Assembly (NCBI GenBank): GCA_942486035.1
Contig: CALNXK010000180.1
Span: 135,001-199,000 of the forward strand
DNA: 64,000 bases
DNA from: Porites lobata
Lineage: Eukaryota; Cnidaria; Anthozoa; Scleractinia; Poritidae
Direction: 5' to 3'
The position numbers and the translations under genes are program-made. The notes below the pieces were generated by a model, which saw nothing but the letters and a program-made list of their open reading frames with translations, made no database searches and was not told the DNA's origin. Of this stretch, positions 10,441 through 22,033 are shown one piece after another. How positions within the stretch are numbered: the stretch's first letter is position 1; each line of letters starts with the position of its first letter.

Positions 10441-10454
10441 AAATCTTAATGGGA

Positions 10455-10557
10455 CAACCTCGTTCCCAGGTTCTCTACCTACCCGTCTCTCTCTTACTCC
10501 GTCGGGTGGGGGAGGGGGTTAGTAGGTGGGTAGGAGAGAACCCTGGGAACGAGGTTG
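10455..10557. repeat. Near-perfect hairpin repeat (CAACCTCGTTCCCAGG)
   Basis: CAACCTCGTTCCCAGGTTCTC and GAGAACCCTGGGAACGAGGTTG are inverted arms of about 30 bp, including the flanking TACC/GGTA stretches, around a G/C-biased loop. This is a typical short foldback element. It has no coding potential. Confidence 0.7.
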
Positions 10558-11355
10558 CTCAATGGACCTTAAGCAACGACCACGACAACGTCAAAAAACA
10601 ATTTAGTCCGGCAGCTTAGCTAGAAATTTTTAGTGAATTGTGCACTTTTAGATACAAGCATGAATTTTGGCACACCGATAGTAGTCACCAATACAAGCAT
10701 TTTCAGGTATAGTGCCAAGCCGGTAGTAGGTCCCCATAGAAACCACAATGTATTAAATTTCATAAAAATTAGTGAATTAGATTCATTAAATTGTTGTCCT
10801 AGTTTATCAAGACATAGAATCATTTCACTCAGTCATCCAACCTGTTTTCCACGTACATCTTGTTTATAACACGCCGTTTGACCTTAACTATGCGTTGCCA
10901 TGGCAACGGTAAGCAAAGGAAAACTAAAACCACGACGACTGAATAAATTAATGTGCCTTCAGTTTGTTTGATAATTATATGTGATACAACTAATATCTTT
11001 AAACATAGCTTTGCTACCTAATAGATTTCACATTTTCGTTACGGAATAAACTTACGGTTCTCTAGTCATTTGCCACTGTGCTTCCCGCACTGCCTATAAC
11101 AATACAACACAATACAATAAGAGTTTATTGTGAAAATACACTTAGCTACAATAATGGTGTGCTATCACAGACGGAACCGAAATCGGGGTCTGTGAAAGCA
11201 CGCCAGCTAATTTACAGGTATTCCACAAACACAATAAAATTAAGAGTTAAAAAACTAGATATGGAATATTCTATAATTAAAATTATAACAATCAAATCTT
11301 AATAAGTATATCTTATATCTAAATAAATACTAAATTCAATAAAAAAGCGTCGAAA
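10558..11355. other. AT-rich intergenic DNA
   Basis: Nothing is recognised here. Open frames are short, lack splice context and resemble no known family. Confidence 0.4.
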
Positions 11356-11580
11356 TTATAAAAATTGCACTAGGTCAACTTGGCTAATGGATCTGGAAAT
11401 ATAATTCCAGCTCGAATATTCTCCAGCTACTTTCACTCGTTGTTGGCGATCAGAGAAATAATCCTCAATGATATTAGCAGTTCTCTCGTCAGCACCATAT
11501 TCTTTGAACTTCTTCACAATGAGATCGTGTGGTAGAGAGTCGAAGGCCTTCGACAAGTCCATAGACACAAGGCCGATCGT
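11356..11580 (-). pseudogene. LINE reverse-transcriptase fragment
   Basis: The minus strand reads 'MDLSKAFDSLPHDLI' followed by 'VKKFKEYGADERTANIIEDY' and 'RQQRVKVAGEYSSW'. This is the RT palm motif (DLSKAFD) and the region after it in CR1/L2/Jockey-type LINEs. About 70 codons remain and both flanks lose similarity, so this is an inactive fragment. It is unlike the fragments at 8.3 and 44.5 kb and may come from another element. Confidence 0.75.
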
Positions 11581-11589
11581 CCAGATGGC

Positions 11590-13430
11590 CGCCGTGTTTC
11601 TGCAGAGACATGATTAAAATGACGTTGATCGAAAGGAAACGTTGTTGAAATTTTCCTTAACAGTATTTTTTCTAGCTCAGATGAGTCTCAAATTGTTGAA
11701 AATGTGCCTTACGTAAGCGGTATGGGTGTTGCTGAGTTAAACTTCCTCTCTAAGGCCTTCGATAGTGGATGTTGTGCTGAACCATTTTCATGACTTTTGA
11801 GCTTCATCTTTATCACATTATGTACTAATTGCTGTATCTCGATGTAAATTCCATAATATCGAATTTTTCAATGCTTTCTTCCACCTTCCACGTAAATGCC
11901 GTTTTGAAACTCACCCCAATCCTCCCTCAAAATTCGCAAGAAATGCAGGTTGGTGCGCACTATCTGCAGCTCTACCGGTGACCCTTATTTTTCTTCATTA
12001 TTTTAATAATAACAGTTCTTCCTTTTAATGGCAATTCTATGACCAGCGGAGAAGGAAGCAGCATCACACACTGTTAAGGCATGGAACACAAGGAGAAATG
12101 TCGAGTTAGATGGACCAAAGGCTTTTGGAAAGAGTGTGGGTAGGATATTCCCTGTCCCATAAGACACTCAAAATTCCTTCAAGTATAAATAAGCCTGTGT
12201 CAGGCTCCAAGATAGTGGGGAAAACGGAACGAAAAAAAGCGCTTAATTTCGAATCATGGTTGACTAGTGAACCAGTTTTCTACTGCATCAGCTACATGGA
12301 CTATCATTTTAATGTTGCCTCTTCTCCGTGCAAACAGACTCATTCTTGACCGTGTACGTTTGATGCAGTGGATTAGTTACAGGAATTTTTCTTATCACCA
12401 TGCAATCCAGTTTGGTCCTGTTGAACGCATCGCGACGAGATTTTTGCCACGTAAAAAACGACTTGATAATATGGAAGCTGAATTCCATCTGCCCTGCAGT
12501 CAACTGCTAAATTTAATTTTCCGGTCTCACAAAATGAAGTTAAGTCTTATTCAAAAAAAAGGTATCCAGCACATACCGATCGAGAAAGATACATTCAACC
12601 AAATCACTTGGCTTGAGAGGAATAAGAGTTCTTGAAACTACGTCACGGCGAGAGGAGACTAATGAAATAATCAAAACAACACTGCTTTTGGTCGGAATCA
12701 AAAATTTTTTTGGTCAGAATGAAAAAATTTTTTACCGGGAAACGTTATTGCCTTATGTGTAGATTCGGATGAGAAAATAAAAAATTCGTTAAGAAAAAAA
12801 TTCGTCAAGAAAAATAACTTCGCGGGGGGTCTCGGGTGTGAAATTTGATTCGCTGCTAACTAGAAAACTCCCTACCATTTGATATACTTGAAGCCTGAAA
12901 AAGGTACCCCTTTCGGGCGGAGCCTCCCCCTATAGGCCATTTTGCCTGTAGTAACAAATAAAAAATCTTTTCAATAGCATTAAAGATTAATCTAGCTTTG
13001 AGCATGAATTTGTGGGGGAGTCACAGAAAAGAAGGGCTAACGTGGCTGGCTTTCATAACTGGATTCAATTCCACCTGCAAGAGAAAAAAAGGCTTACTTG
13101 ACTATAAAGGCTTCTATTCAAGTCGGAGAGTAAGTATTTAAATGTCACTACAAAACTTTACCATGTTCATGTCATGATAGCTAATCTCTCATTGTAGTAT
13201 ATTCAAGGATAAGGACATAAAAAATTTGTCCGAGAAATGTCCAGAAAACTTTAATTCTTGGCCAAATGTTAATTTTTCATACTCTTTCCAGACAATTTCT
13301 CATCTGTTGGGCTACGTGGTCATTTTGGTGAATAGCTAATACCACATTTTATTTCATGCCTAAAATTAATTTTTGTAGCATTTTAGGTAAAATGACATGA
13401 AATTAATTCCAGATTGATGCTGTGATGAAA
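11590..13430. other. Intergenic DNA without a supported gene
   Basis: Several overlapping open frames of 60-120 codons occur around 12.1-12.6 kb, but none has a recognisable domain, a splice context or consistent composition. The part at 12.65-12.83 kb is a purine-rich, AAAAATTT-type low-complexity stretch. Confidence 0.4.
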
Positions 13431-13439
13431 TTTGTCTGT

Positions 13440-14009
13440 CAGGGGCACCCAACGACGTTGGGCTAAAATGGTTTTTGGTGAATAGCCTCCTAAACTTAAA
13501 ATTAGGTAAGACATGAAATTAGCTTTGAAAAACACTCCTAAATACGTTGAAAACACTTGTAGGCTTTCCAGAGTCAGACTTAAAGATTCCCAGAGATGCA
13601 GTCTTAGCGGCGCTATAGCTTTTGTATCTTTTCTGTCGTCCTGGGGGAACTTGAGTCTTTTCGAAATTGCAAAGGCTTCAGTATTATTTTCCCGAAAATT
13701 TTAGATGTAATTTAACATATTACGAAAGTGAGAAGTTTTCTGATTCCTCTCTCCACACTTTTGAATCCAAAATTTTAGGCGCGATTCGTTTTTTGTCCGA
13801 AAAATATCCTAATCTGGGCAGTGAAATGTGAAAAATTAAAGGTTCAGAAAATCGTAGGGAATTTATTAGATAAGCTTCGAAATTGTACCTGAATGGAATG
13901 GCCATCTAGAAATTATTAGCCGTCCTCAAGTAATAGAAATTAAAAATTATTCTTGGCAATATTCGCTTCTCCGAACAGATTTACATAAAACAGTCGTTGG
14001 GTACCCCTG
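13440..14009 (+). mobile_element. 570-bp non-autonomous DNA transposon with terminal inverted repeats
   Basis: The left end is CAGGGGCACCCAACGACG and the right end CGTTGGGTACCCCTG, giving terminal inverted repeats of about 16 bp with one or two mismatches. The body has no transposase. Related copies are at 8783-9210 (same orientation) and about 47506-47990 (opposite orientation). A target-site duplication is not obvious. The superfamily is unassigned. Confidence 0.75.
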
Positions 14010-14469
14010 ATCTGTTAGTGTTTTTTGTAATAATATTAAAACAGTAATAATACAACTAAATTGTCTTGTTTTTTCCTGACAGGAAAAGCACATAACAAGA
14101 GAAGATTGGAGCATGAATAAGCCGCTTACTGTGCGGTTCAATTGGAAAGGTGATTTAAAACGGATTGGCGGTTGTCTCCTTCGCAGCCGTTATTAGGGTC
14201 GTCAATCGTCACGCAACGCTCCTCCCCACTAAGGACTGCGAAGGAGAATAGATTGGCGGCAGCTTCATTGGCACTAGCCCTGAATTTGAAATGGCACTGT
14301 GTACAGTTTGTTTCCTGGCTTGGGAAGCAGATGGGCGTATCGACCGTATTAAGCTTGATGACTACGATGTTATTGTCAAAGCTCATCGCTTTGGAGCAAA
14401 CTTACTGAGTACCTGCTATCAGATTAATAAGTGAAACAAGTCAGCAAATGAACGAACTCCTCCTCCTAG

Positions 14470-14640
14470 CGGGAGCGGCGAACACGATCAGGCTACATTG
14501 GACTGGCTAGCCTGTGAGCAAGTCGCTCTGGCGCTGGCGCGAAAAGCGAGGCTCCCTTGCTGTCTTTCTTCCCCCACCCCTCCTCCCCCCCGTACTCCAG
14601 GGAGAGCTTGCTCGCACGCTGTAGACCGTCAGAAATGTCA
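14470..14640. repeat. Dispersed foldback repeat, copy 2
   Basis: It shares GGCGAACACGATCAGGCTACA, TAGCCTGTGAGCAAG and CAGGGAGAGCTTGCTCGCA with the copy at 10258-10440, including the C-rich centre. The arms are more diverged. It is non-coding. Confidence 0.6.
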
Positions 14641-14918
14641 ATAGGATACCTTGATGTTCTTAGCAGACCTGTTCCGGTTCTTGTAAAGTTCTGACTCGAA
14701 AACTATATAACAGGAAAATTAAGGTATATTAAACCAAGGCGAATTAAATTAAAGAAACGCAAAGGAGGGGATAAAATTTCAAAATAAAAAAACTTAACGC
14801 GACGTTCGTGAGTTAGAAACAAATGTGGTTGAGGCAGTAGGAACAACTGTATCTTAATGCTGAGAGCAAGAATCGAAATGCAAGAAATGTCGCCACTTCG
14901 CCTGAGCAATAGCGTTCT

Positions 14919-15285
14919 AAAGTGATGACGTCATAAGAAATTATGGGATTTGTTGAGATGTTTTGAAAGAAGAACATCTGAAAGGCCTACTTGCCAAAAA
15001 CGAGCATTGCGGGGCAAATTGTCTCGGAGATACTTCGGAGTCCCGTTTTGTTTCGGTGACTCCATACAAATCCGTCTAAATTTGACTCGCTTCCTAGTGT
15101 TATGAACTGAGTCAAATTTAGAAGAATTTGTTTGGAGTAATCAGAGCATAACTGGGCTAATATCAGAGACACAATTTGCCCTGGTATGCTAATTGTTGGC
15201 AAGTAGGCCTTTTGGATGTTGTTCCATAATAGCCCGAAAAATCCCATAATTTCTCAAATTTTATTTTCTTATGATGTCACACTTT
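14919..15285. mobile_element. MITE with imperfect long terminal inverted repeats
   Basis: The outer ends are AAAGTGATGACGTCATAAGAAA and TTTTCTTATGATGTCACACTTT. Inner arms repeat ATTATGGGATTT/AAATCCCATAAT and AGGCCTACTTGCCAA/TTGGCAAGTAGGCCT. The whole can fold into a long imperfect hairpin and shows no open frame of interest. Confidence 0.65.
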
Positions 15286-15311
15286 AGGACTCTATCTGCG
15301 CGTGACGTCAC

Positions 15312-15435
15312 GGCGGCTATGTTAGTGGTCAGGAACGAAAACATTTCTCTCCTCTGGGAACTGTCCATTTTCATGTAAGTTCATGTAAATTCTTCGAGAA
15401 AAAATTCTATTGTATTGACCCCCAACATGGCCGCC
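15312..15435. mobile_element. Small MITE (GGCGGCTATGTT ends)
   Basis: GGCGGCTATGTTAGTGGTCA at the left and TGACCCCCAACATGGCCGCC at the right are inverted repeats of about 20 bp around a 124-bp unit. No coding sequence is present. Confidence 0.6.
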
Positions 15436-15439
15436 TTTT

Positions 15440-18400
15440 CACGTGGTGCAAACCAACAACTGGTGCGGTCACACGGTACAATCACGCGGGACACTTTTAC
15501 CGAGGGAAATGCCTTCTACCGTGGTCCGTGTCACTGCTCCTCCACGCTGATCCACGCTGATGAAATAACGCTTATTCCAAGGTGCCAGGAAAGTCTAAAA
15601 AAGGATATGGAAAATTTGAATTTTGTTAAATACTTAAGAATAAAAATTTTTGAAAAGAGTTTAACGCAGCGGCTACGGCCTAAAAACCATAGGCGACCAT
15701 AGCACTAACTTCTCCGTACTCAAGAAGAGCAATGGAAAATTACTTTGTCTGATTTAGACACATGCACAATCGGATTCCATTCTGGCAAAACTGCTTGTTG
15801 AACCTATTTTCATTTCTTGGACAAGTGCAAACATATTATTTTTGTTCTCAAGTTTATTTCGTCACTTCACACCGTATATACATACTACTTCAGATTACAG
15901 TTTTTTGATCTTGTCACTTTGATAATTATGCCATGGCGACATCAAGACATTATCTTTTTCGCTAATTTTTGAGCGCGGATTTTGAAATTCGCATCATGCA
16001 TTTAATATCCTATAATAGAGCCTTCCTTAGAATTGTTTTCACAGGTGCTTTTTTTTTTAGTACCTGCTACTATTTTATTAGGTTACCGGCACTGGTGTTT
16101 ATATACTGCGGCTTGTGGAATGGAATGTAGCGTCCTTTTAGCTTTATTATCCGTCATATTGTGGCCAGGATCTTTGTTAGTCAGTAAGTATAAAAAAGAA
16201 CTTTACTAAAGTTCAATACAGCCCTGCTGTGCTGCTAATGTCAGGGTTCGTTACAAAGATACTAGAAAACACTATGAGGAATTTTAAAACATCTTGATCA
16301 GTTTATGAATTACAAGACGCGTAAAGGTTAGCCAAGTTAATGAATCTAACAATCTTTGTTTCTTTGAAACCGTTTTTCTCAATTCTTTTTGCATTCGTTT
16401 ACTTTATACAAGTTTACAAGACGAATTGGTAATTTCTCGTGACTTTGAAAGTAGACAGGAGAAAGCATTGGAGCGTTTTTGTTCATAACAAACCAATGAT
16501 TAATAGACGTGATTAAAATAGCGCATTGAGTAGGGGGTCTATTAAATGGCTAGGCTCCCCCGCAGGCGTTTTTAGGGGAGATCGTATTTCTTCCCGGGGG
16601 AGGCTATTAAATGGCCAACTTTCGCTTTTTAGGGCCATTTTGGTACTTTTATCATTTACGTAAATCAGACACCAATTTTATACTAAAAACTAGTAATAAC
16701 CGAAGGTTAGGGAGTGAGGGCGACAACGATCGGAAATTCAAACGCTTTTGCTCCAACGCTGTGCTTTGCGAAAGTTTTACGTGACAGATAGTCAAAACAC
16801 GCGTGTTCAGATTACAAGGGGAAGACTCCTAACGCACGTGATCAAACTGCGTTCCGTGTATTCCATTCATCTTAGTGGGAAGTCCAAACGAATGCTGGCT
16901 ACATACTTGCGACGCATGCTTAATAACAACCTGGAGATTAGGATTGCGGGGTCCTCTTGACGCCCGGTATTAGATCATATTAGTAACTACAGTCAGGAGC
17001 CCATCAACTTTAACGTTTTCATTCCTCAGAGATTTTCTTTCTTTTCTTTCTAGTGGGTAGATTATACTGTGGAGAGTTTTACACTCTGACTATGTTAATC
17101 TTCATTTTGGTTGCTTGCCTCACAGTTAGAGGCCATGAAGCTGGTCTGTTACATGCATAATGATTAACTACTACCTGCAGTCTGTAGTTCTGACAGGATT
17201 CGTTTTCTTTAGCCAATATTTTTGAGCGTTAAGGTTCTTATTTCGGCTAAATGACTCAATATTAATCAAATTTCTAGTTTTTCAAGGCTTTTTCTTTCCG
17301 AGATGCGTTTATCTGAATAAATACTTGTAGTCCTTGTGGTTGTTTTGTCCTTCAGCTAGTGTGATGATTCCCTTCTATGTTTTGTAACGCCGGGCCCAGC
17401 CATTGTTTTCTCGCAAAAAAGTGATCCACAGATGCGAATTCGGAGGAAAGAATTAAGCCTAAACTTCTGCATTAACTGCTGAGAATTGTCCTGTTAGTCA
17501 GTCATAATTCTTTTGGCGCAAATACAATCCATTTTGTTTTTCTTGAGATAAGTGGGTCTTTGGACTGGAGCGCGATGTCACAAATTTCTCCGTTAGCAAA
17601 TTATTCACGGTCGAGCAACTGTTGTCTTCTGTTCAACTTTTCAAGTGCCAGTTTTATCAGGCGACTCTCATGGTGATATAAGTCAGTTGCAAAGGAAGAC
17701 TGCAATTTCTCAAATTTCGGAACTGAAGCATTCCTCGTTAGTTGCTACTTAGGTCATCGCTTTTGCATGCGGTGCTTAACTGGCGAAATCCACTCCACGG
17801 TGATGACAAAAATCAAATGATCCTGGCACTTTTTCGGCGCTGATCATCGAAAAGTTCCAAATCGTCTACAGAACGCTTAATCATCGACTCTCTTCAAGGT
17901 GCATGCTTAAATGTGGGATATAAAGCGGCAAAAAAAAAAACAAAAACAAAAACACTCGCAAAGATAACCTTTCCGTGACCCTCAGTTCGCTGCCTTTATC
18001 CCATCGCTTCATGCTCAGTCTCAGTCGGGTAGTTCATTAACTTTTATTTCATGATACCCAGATCCCAGCAGCTGTAAAATTGTAAAAATGGACGTATAGT
18101 AAAAAAGGAAAACGGTCGAAGGACGGGCTAATGAGTTCGACTTCATCCAACTTCATTTTTTTCACGGTGACATACGAGACTCACAGAAATATGACACTTT
18201 TCGCGGGAAACAAGCCGTTCTATTTATAAATCTACTCGGGAAAGGGTTGACTCAATAAATTAATGGAGATGGAGGCTCCATTTGATGGGCTCCTGCTAGA
18301 GTCGAACCTCTAAACCTCCATGTGCGAACACCTCTCGTAAGCGACCCACAACCATTCAAAATACCTTTTTTTCCAGTCAAATCCAGAGTCTGAGTCAAAT
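15440..18400. other. AT-rich intergenic DNA with scattered repeat traces
   Basis: I see no supported gene. At about 16555-16615 there is a small foldback relative (GCAGGCGTTTTTAGGGGAG) of the hairpin at 25.3 kb. At about 18280-18350 there is a MITE-type sequence with GTAAGCGACC motifs. A poly-A run lies near 17935. Confidence 0.4.
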
Positions 18401-18402
18401 CC

Positions 18403-18453
18403 TAGCCTGCGAAAACAGCCGTTTCCCTTCGGTCCGACTGTTTTCGCAGGCTA
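18403..18453. repeat. Perfect 16-bp-arm hairpin (TAGCCTGCGAAAACAG)
   Basis: TAGCCTGCGAAAACAG and its exact complement flank a 19-base loop. A larger relative with GCTTGCGAATACAGCCG ends lies at 23469-23568, so this is a minimal member of a foldback family. Confidence 0.7.
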
Positions 18454-18592
18454 CCAGGAGGGAGAGGCCATCTCTATTGTTTTCATGTGTTTTTCCGTGA
18501 CCGATTCATCACCGCCAGTGTAACGTCACATAATATCGGGCGAGAGCCTCGGGTTGCACGTGCAAATTTGCAAGGGACACCATAAAAAAGCT

Positions 18593-19050
18593 CTGCGGTC
18601 GCAGCTACGACGTAACTAAAGTTTAACTTAAGTTAGTGTCAAGTTACGTGATGTCATACCTAACTGTAGTTGGTGCTTTCGGTCGGCATTGCGGTCACAC
18701 CAAGCAGTTAACAACAGTTACCATTAGTTCTAATCAGCCTAGGAAAATTTTTTGTTTGTTGTTTTTGGTTTCCTCATCGCTTCACGCTTCGTTTCTATTT
18801 TGCATATTTTTATATGCTCATCTCGCCAGAGCGAAAAGAATGTCACATTCTGATTGGTTGTTTGTTTGTAAACTAACCCACGAATCCTGCTTGGGTATAA
18901 CTATAGTTAGTCTGTATTGTTTTGGATCGCCGAGCCGTAAATTTTCTAACTATAGCCGTACAGCGAACAGATAAGCGGTCACATTACCGAAATAGCTAAC
19001 TATAGTTATCCCCGTCTTAACTATGGTAGCCCAGATGTGACCGCAGCCAT
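18593..19050. mobile_element. Possible MITE with CTGCGGTC(G/A)CA ends
   Basis: The left part has CTGCGGTCGCAGCTACGACG followed by TTTAACTTAAGTTAG. The right part has CTAACTATAGTTATCCCCG followed by GATGTGACCGCAGCC. These are imperfect inverted ends, with further GCGGTCACA motifs inside at about 18689 and 18976. The open frame across it looks like a by-product. Confidence 0.45.
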
Positions 19051-20330
19051 TGCTATGCATCGCTTATTTGATCATACTTATGTAAACCGCCTTTGTTTTT
19101 TGTGTCCGTAATTGTGTGATTTTGTTAATTTGTGCCGCTGGCCGTGTTGCGGGATCGACATCTTCTTTACGAGACCAGCAAGGTCATAAAAATTAGTCCC
19201 CTTTTTTCCTTAAAATACGCAGCATCTCGTCTCCAGAATAGGAGGTTCGATTCAGAGGTCACACACTTTTATATCCCACGTATTCTTTCGCTGATTAAAT
19301 CGACCGTACTTCATATCAATCCCTTTTCGAATGAGGGTCTCCGTTTATTTCTTAATTCTCCACCAAATTCAGTACATCTAGTTTGTTCGATTTTCTGCAT
19401 CGATCGGCCCTTTGAACTCAAAATAATTCGAAATAGCCTTGAAATGTGTGCATAAGCTAATTGCAGTGAAACTTGAAAATGGTTTTCATGTAACAAATTT
19501 ACCTCACTAAAAACTGAGTGGCACCCAGTGGTGCAGTGGTCAAGGAGTTGCTTGCATGTGCAGATGAACTTGGTTGGACTGCCGGCATAGTTGTTTTTGT
19601 TTTTCTTTGTACATATTCTTTTTCTGTTTTATTTTTCTCCTTCCCTCGCCTCCCAATTCGTGCTCGTCTCCCCGCTTAGGGCGAAATACAGCGTTTGCCT
19701 CGCTTTGCTCATAAAGCGCAAGACAAGCCTCATTCATCATCATCTTTTAGCTTCTTTATGTGTTAAGGATTAATCTGTATATAGAAAATCACACTCCAGC
19801 CTAGGAATTTTTTTCTTGAAAATATATATGTAGTTAAATAAGGATTTTACAGTACATATTGTGTCTGGTAAATGAGAAGTTTATTTCCTGAGTACATGCA
19901 AATTCTCCAGGCTATGCACAGATTGGTCTCCCGAAGGAGTTTATTTCTAATTTTCCACCGATCGAGCATCCTCGTCTCAGTCATGACATGGGAACTTATG
20001 GCTTAAAGTAAACAAACTGTCTCTAAATCTGAAAAAATACTAAATTTATGGTCTTCAAACCAACTTCAAAAACGTACGGATTGTGATATTCAAATAAATT
20101 TTGATAATCAATATATCGAACAAATTTGGATTTGTTTTCTATGAAAACCGAAATTAGAAGTCGGAGATATCGCATGTCGCAAACCGTTTTGCGAAGTCAA
20201 TCGGTATAATATTTAAATGCAGCTTCTACCGTCCTGGAACTTCCCTACGTTTTTGTTCTATTCCTTAATGTATTCTTATTTTTACTACCGTATTATAAGT
20301 TGGGCCTCAACCCCGGGGCCTCAACCTATC

Positions 20331-20668
20331 AAACTAACTTCCGCCGTCTCTTTATTCTGCAAAAGCGCCTATTAAAATCACTAAATAAATCACATTTCAA
20401 AGCGCATCTGTGAAGGAACGTGGTGAACAAGACTCCATTTGCTTCAACAGGGCCAATTTATTTTTTCTATTGCAAAAATTCATTGTTGCCCCTCCAAGGT
20501 TTAAAAACAATTCACCTAAAGCAACAATTTCACTCTTACAATACTAGAAATTCAAGTCCTACTGTCTACCCTATTGTCAAGAAAACAGTAAGAACTTCTC
20601 AGACAGTTTTTTCAATGATACAAGACAGTTTTAATTCACTTGACAACGAAGTCATCAACTCTCTATAA
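20331..20668 (+). pseudogene. LINE reverse-transcriptase C-terminal remnant
   Basis: The reading starts 'TNFRRLFILQKRLLKSLNKS', then after a frame change 'FHSYNTRNSSPTVYPIVKKT' and 'MIQDSFNSLDNEVINSL'. The QKR-x-x-K and H-x-YNTR...FNSLD blocks are typical of the C-terminal part of CR1/L2-like and related non-LTR RT proteins. It is truncated and frameshifted; no endonuclease or catalytic motif is near. Confidence 0.7.
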
Positions 20669-20804
20669 TGATCATTAATAAAAACAATAATGCAAACTAA
20701 GATTAAGGGAGCAAAATTTACCAAACAGCATGAATAAAAGATTCTAAAAAGCGTTTTAAAAGGCAATGCCTTTTAAAAAAGGGAAACTTCTCTGATCTCT
20801 GGAG

Positions 20805-21519
20805 ACGAGATGTCTTGAACTAAAAGGCCGAATAACTACCCAAAGTGACAATTTATCCTTCGCTTTCCCAACCCAAGGGAATTAATTTTTGCCCAACAAT
20901 TTTTGTGCGTAAATCTTTATCCATATATATATTTTTCTAATTATACTGATAAAATATCAAGATAATTTTTTTTTACTGAAAAAGTTGTTCGCACAAATTT
21001 ATTTATACAGTACTGTAAGAAACTCTGTATATACCGCCCAACAATTAGATAGCTAATGAAAAGAAACCTTCAAAGTTTTTTTGTTTTGTAGCCTTTACTT
21101 TCAGTATTCTGTTTTGCTTTATTTCAACTTTAACTTCAACTTTATTTAAATTTGGAAATATAACATCTGACATCTGTAGAACATCTGACAGTTAATTTAG
21201 ACGCACTCAGAAGGTCATAAAAAATGAGGTATTTTTATTTCACTACGAGATGTCTTGAACTAAAAGGCCGAATAACTGTACCCAAAGTGACAATTTATCC
21301 TTCGCTTTCCCAACAATTAGATAGCTAATCTGAAAGTTTCTTTTAATAACTGTAAAACGGTCTTGTAGCCTTACTGTGGAAAAGAACAGTATTCAGTTTT
21401 GCTTTATTTCAACTTTATTTAAATTTGGAAATATAACATCTGACATTTGTAGAACATCTGACAGTTAATTTAGACGCACTCATAAGATCATAAAAAATGA
21501 GGTATTTTTATTTCACCTG
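20805..21519. repeat. Local tandem duplication with a 170-bp difference between copies
   Basis: Copy 1 (about 20805-21244) and copy 2 (about 21245-21519) share ACGAGATGTCTTGAACTAAA and, at their 3' ends, TTTGGAAATATAACATCTGA and TTAGACGCACTCA. Copy 2 lacks about 170 bp, which in copy 1 lie between two CCCAAC hexamers (20867-20872 and 21037-21042). This fits a deletion by microhomology in copy 2 or an insertion in copy 1. No gene is seen in the unit. Confidence 0.75.
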
Positions 21520-22033
21520 AAAGTGCGTCCATAAGTGTTTTAATTAGTTTCTTGATAAATACATCGTCTTTTAGTTTACTCAAGTTATCGTTTAACAGTC
21601 CATTTTTGTGGATTAGTCTTCTGACAGCCTATTAACTATCATCTTACGTGAGTTGCAAGTGTTTAGACAAAAATTTTTTATGGATTTGATGATTTAATTT
21701 TTAAAATGTTTTCTCCGTTGTATATCGGTTTTCTTCTCGGAATATCAACCGAAGAGGAAGTAGATTCTTTGTCGGCCCTCCTGAACGGCTACACGCTCGC
21801 CCTTGTCAAAGTTACCAGTCGAGTTACAATACATCGTCCATACATAGTATAGGCAACTGGTGATTCTGCCAGGGTTTTTTCCTCGGCTGAAATTGTTCAG
21901 ACAGTAATGGACGCATATACATTTGACATTAACTGACATGACCTTGTCATCTTTGGTGTCACCGCCAATAAACAATCTCGTTTTACAACCACAAAAATAC
22001 ATAGAACTGCCAAGCACACGCGTACTAAAAACA

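Noticed and set aside
10086..10619. 177-codon open frame
   Set aside because: It runs through two foldback repeats and a G/C-rich loop; the translation is an artefact of repeat sequence.
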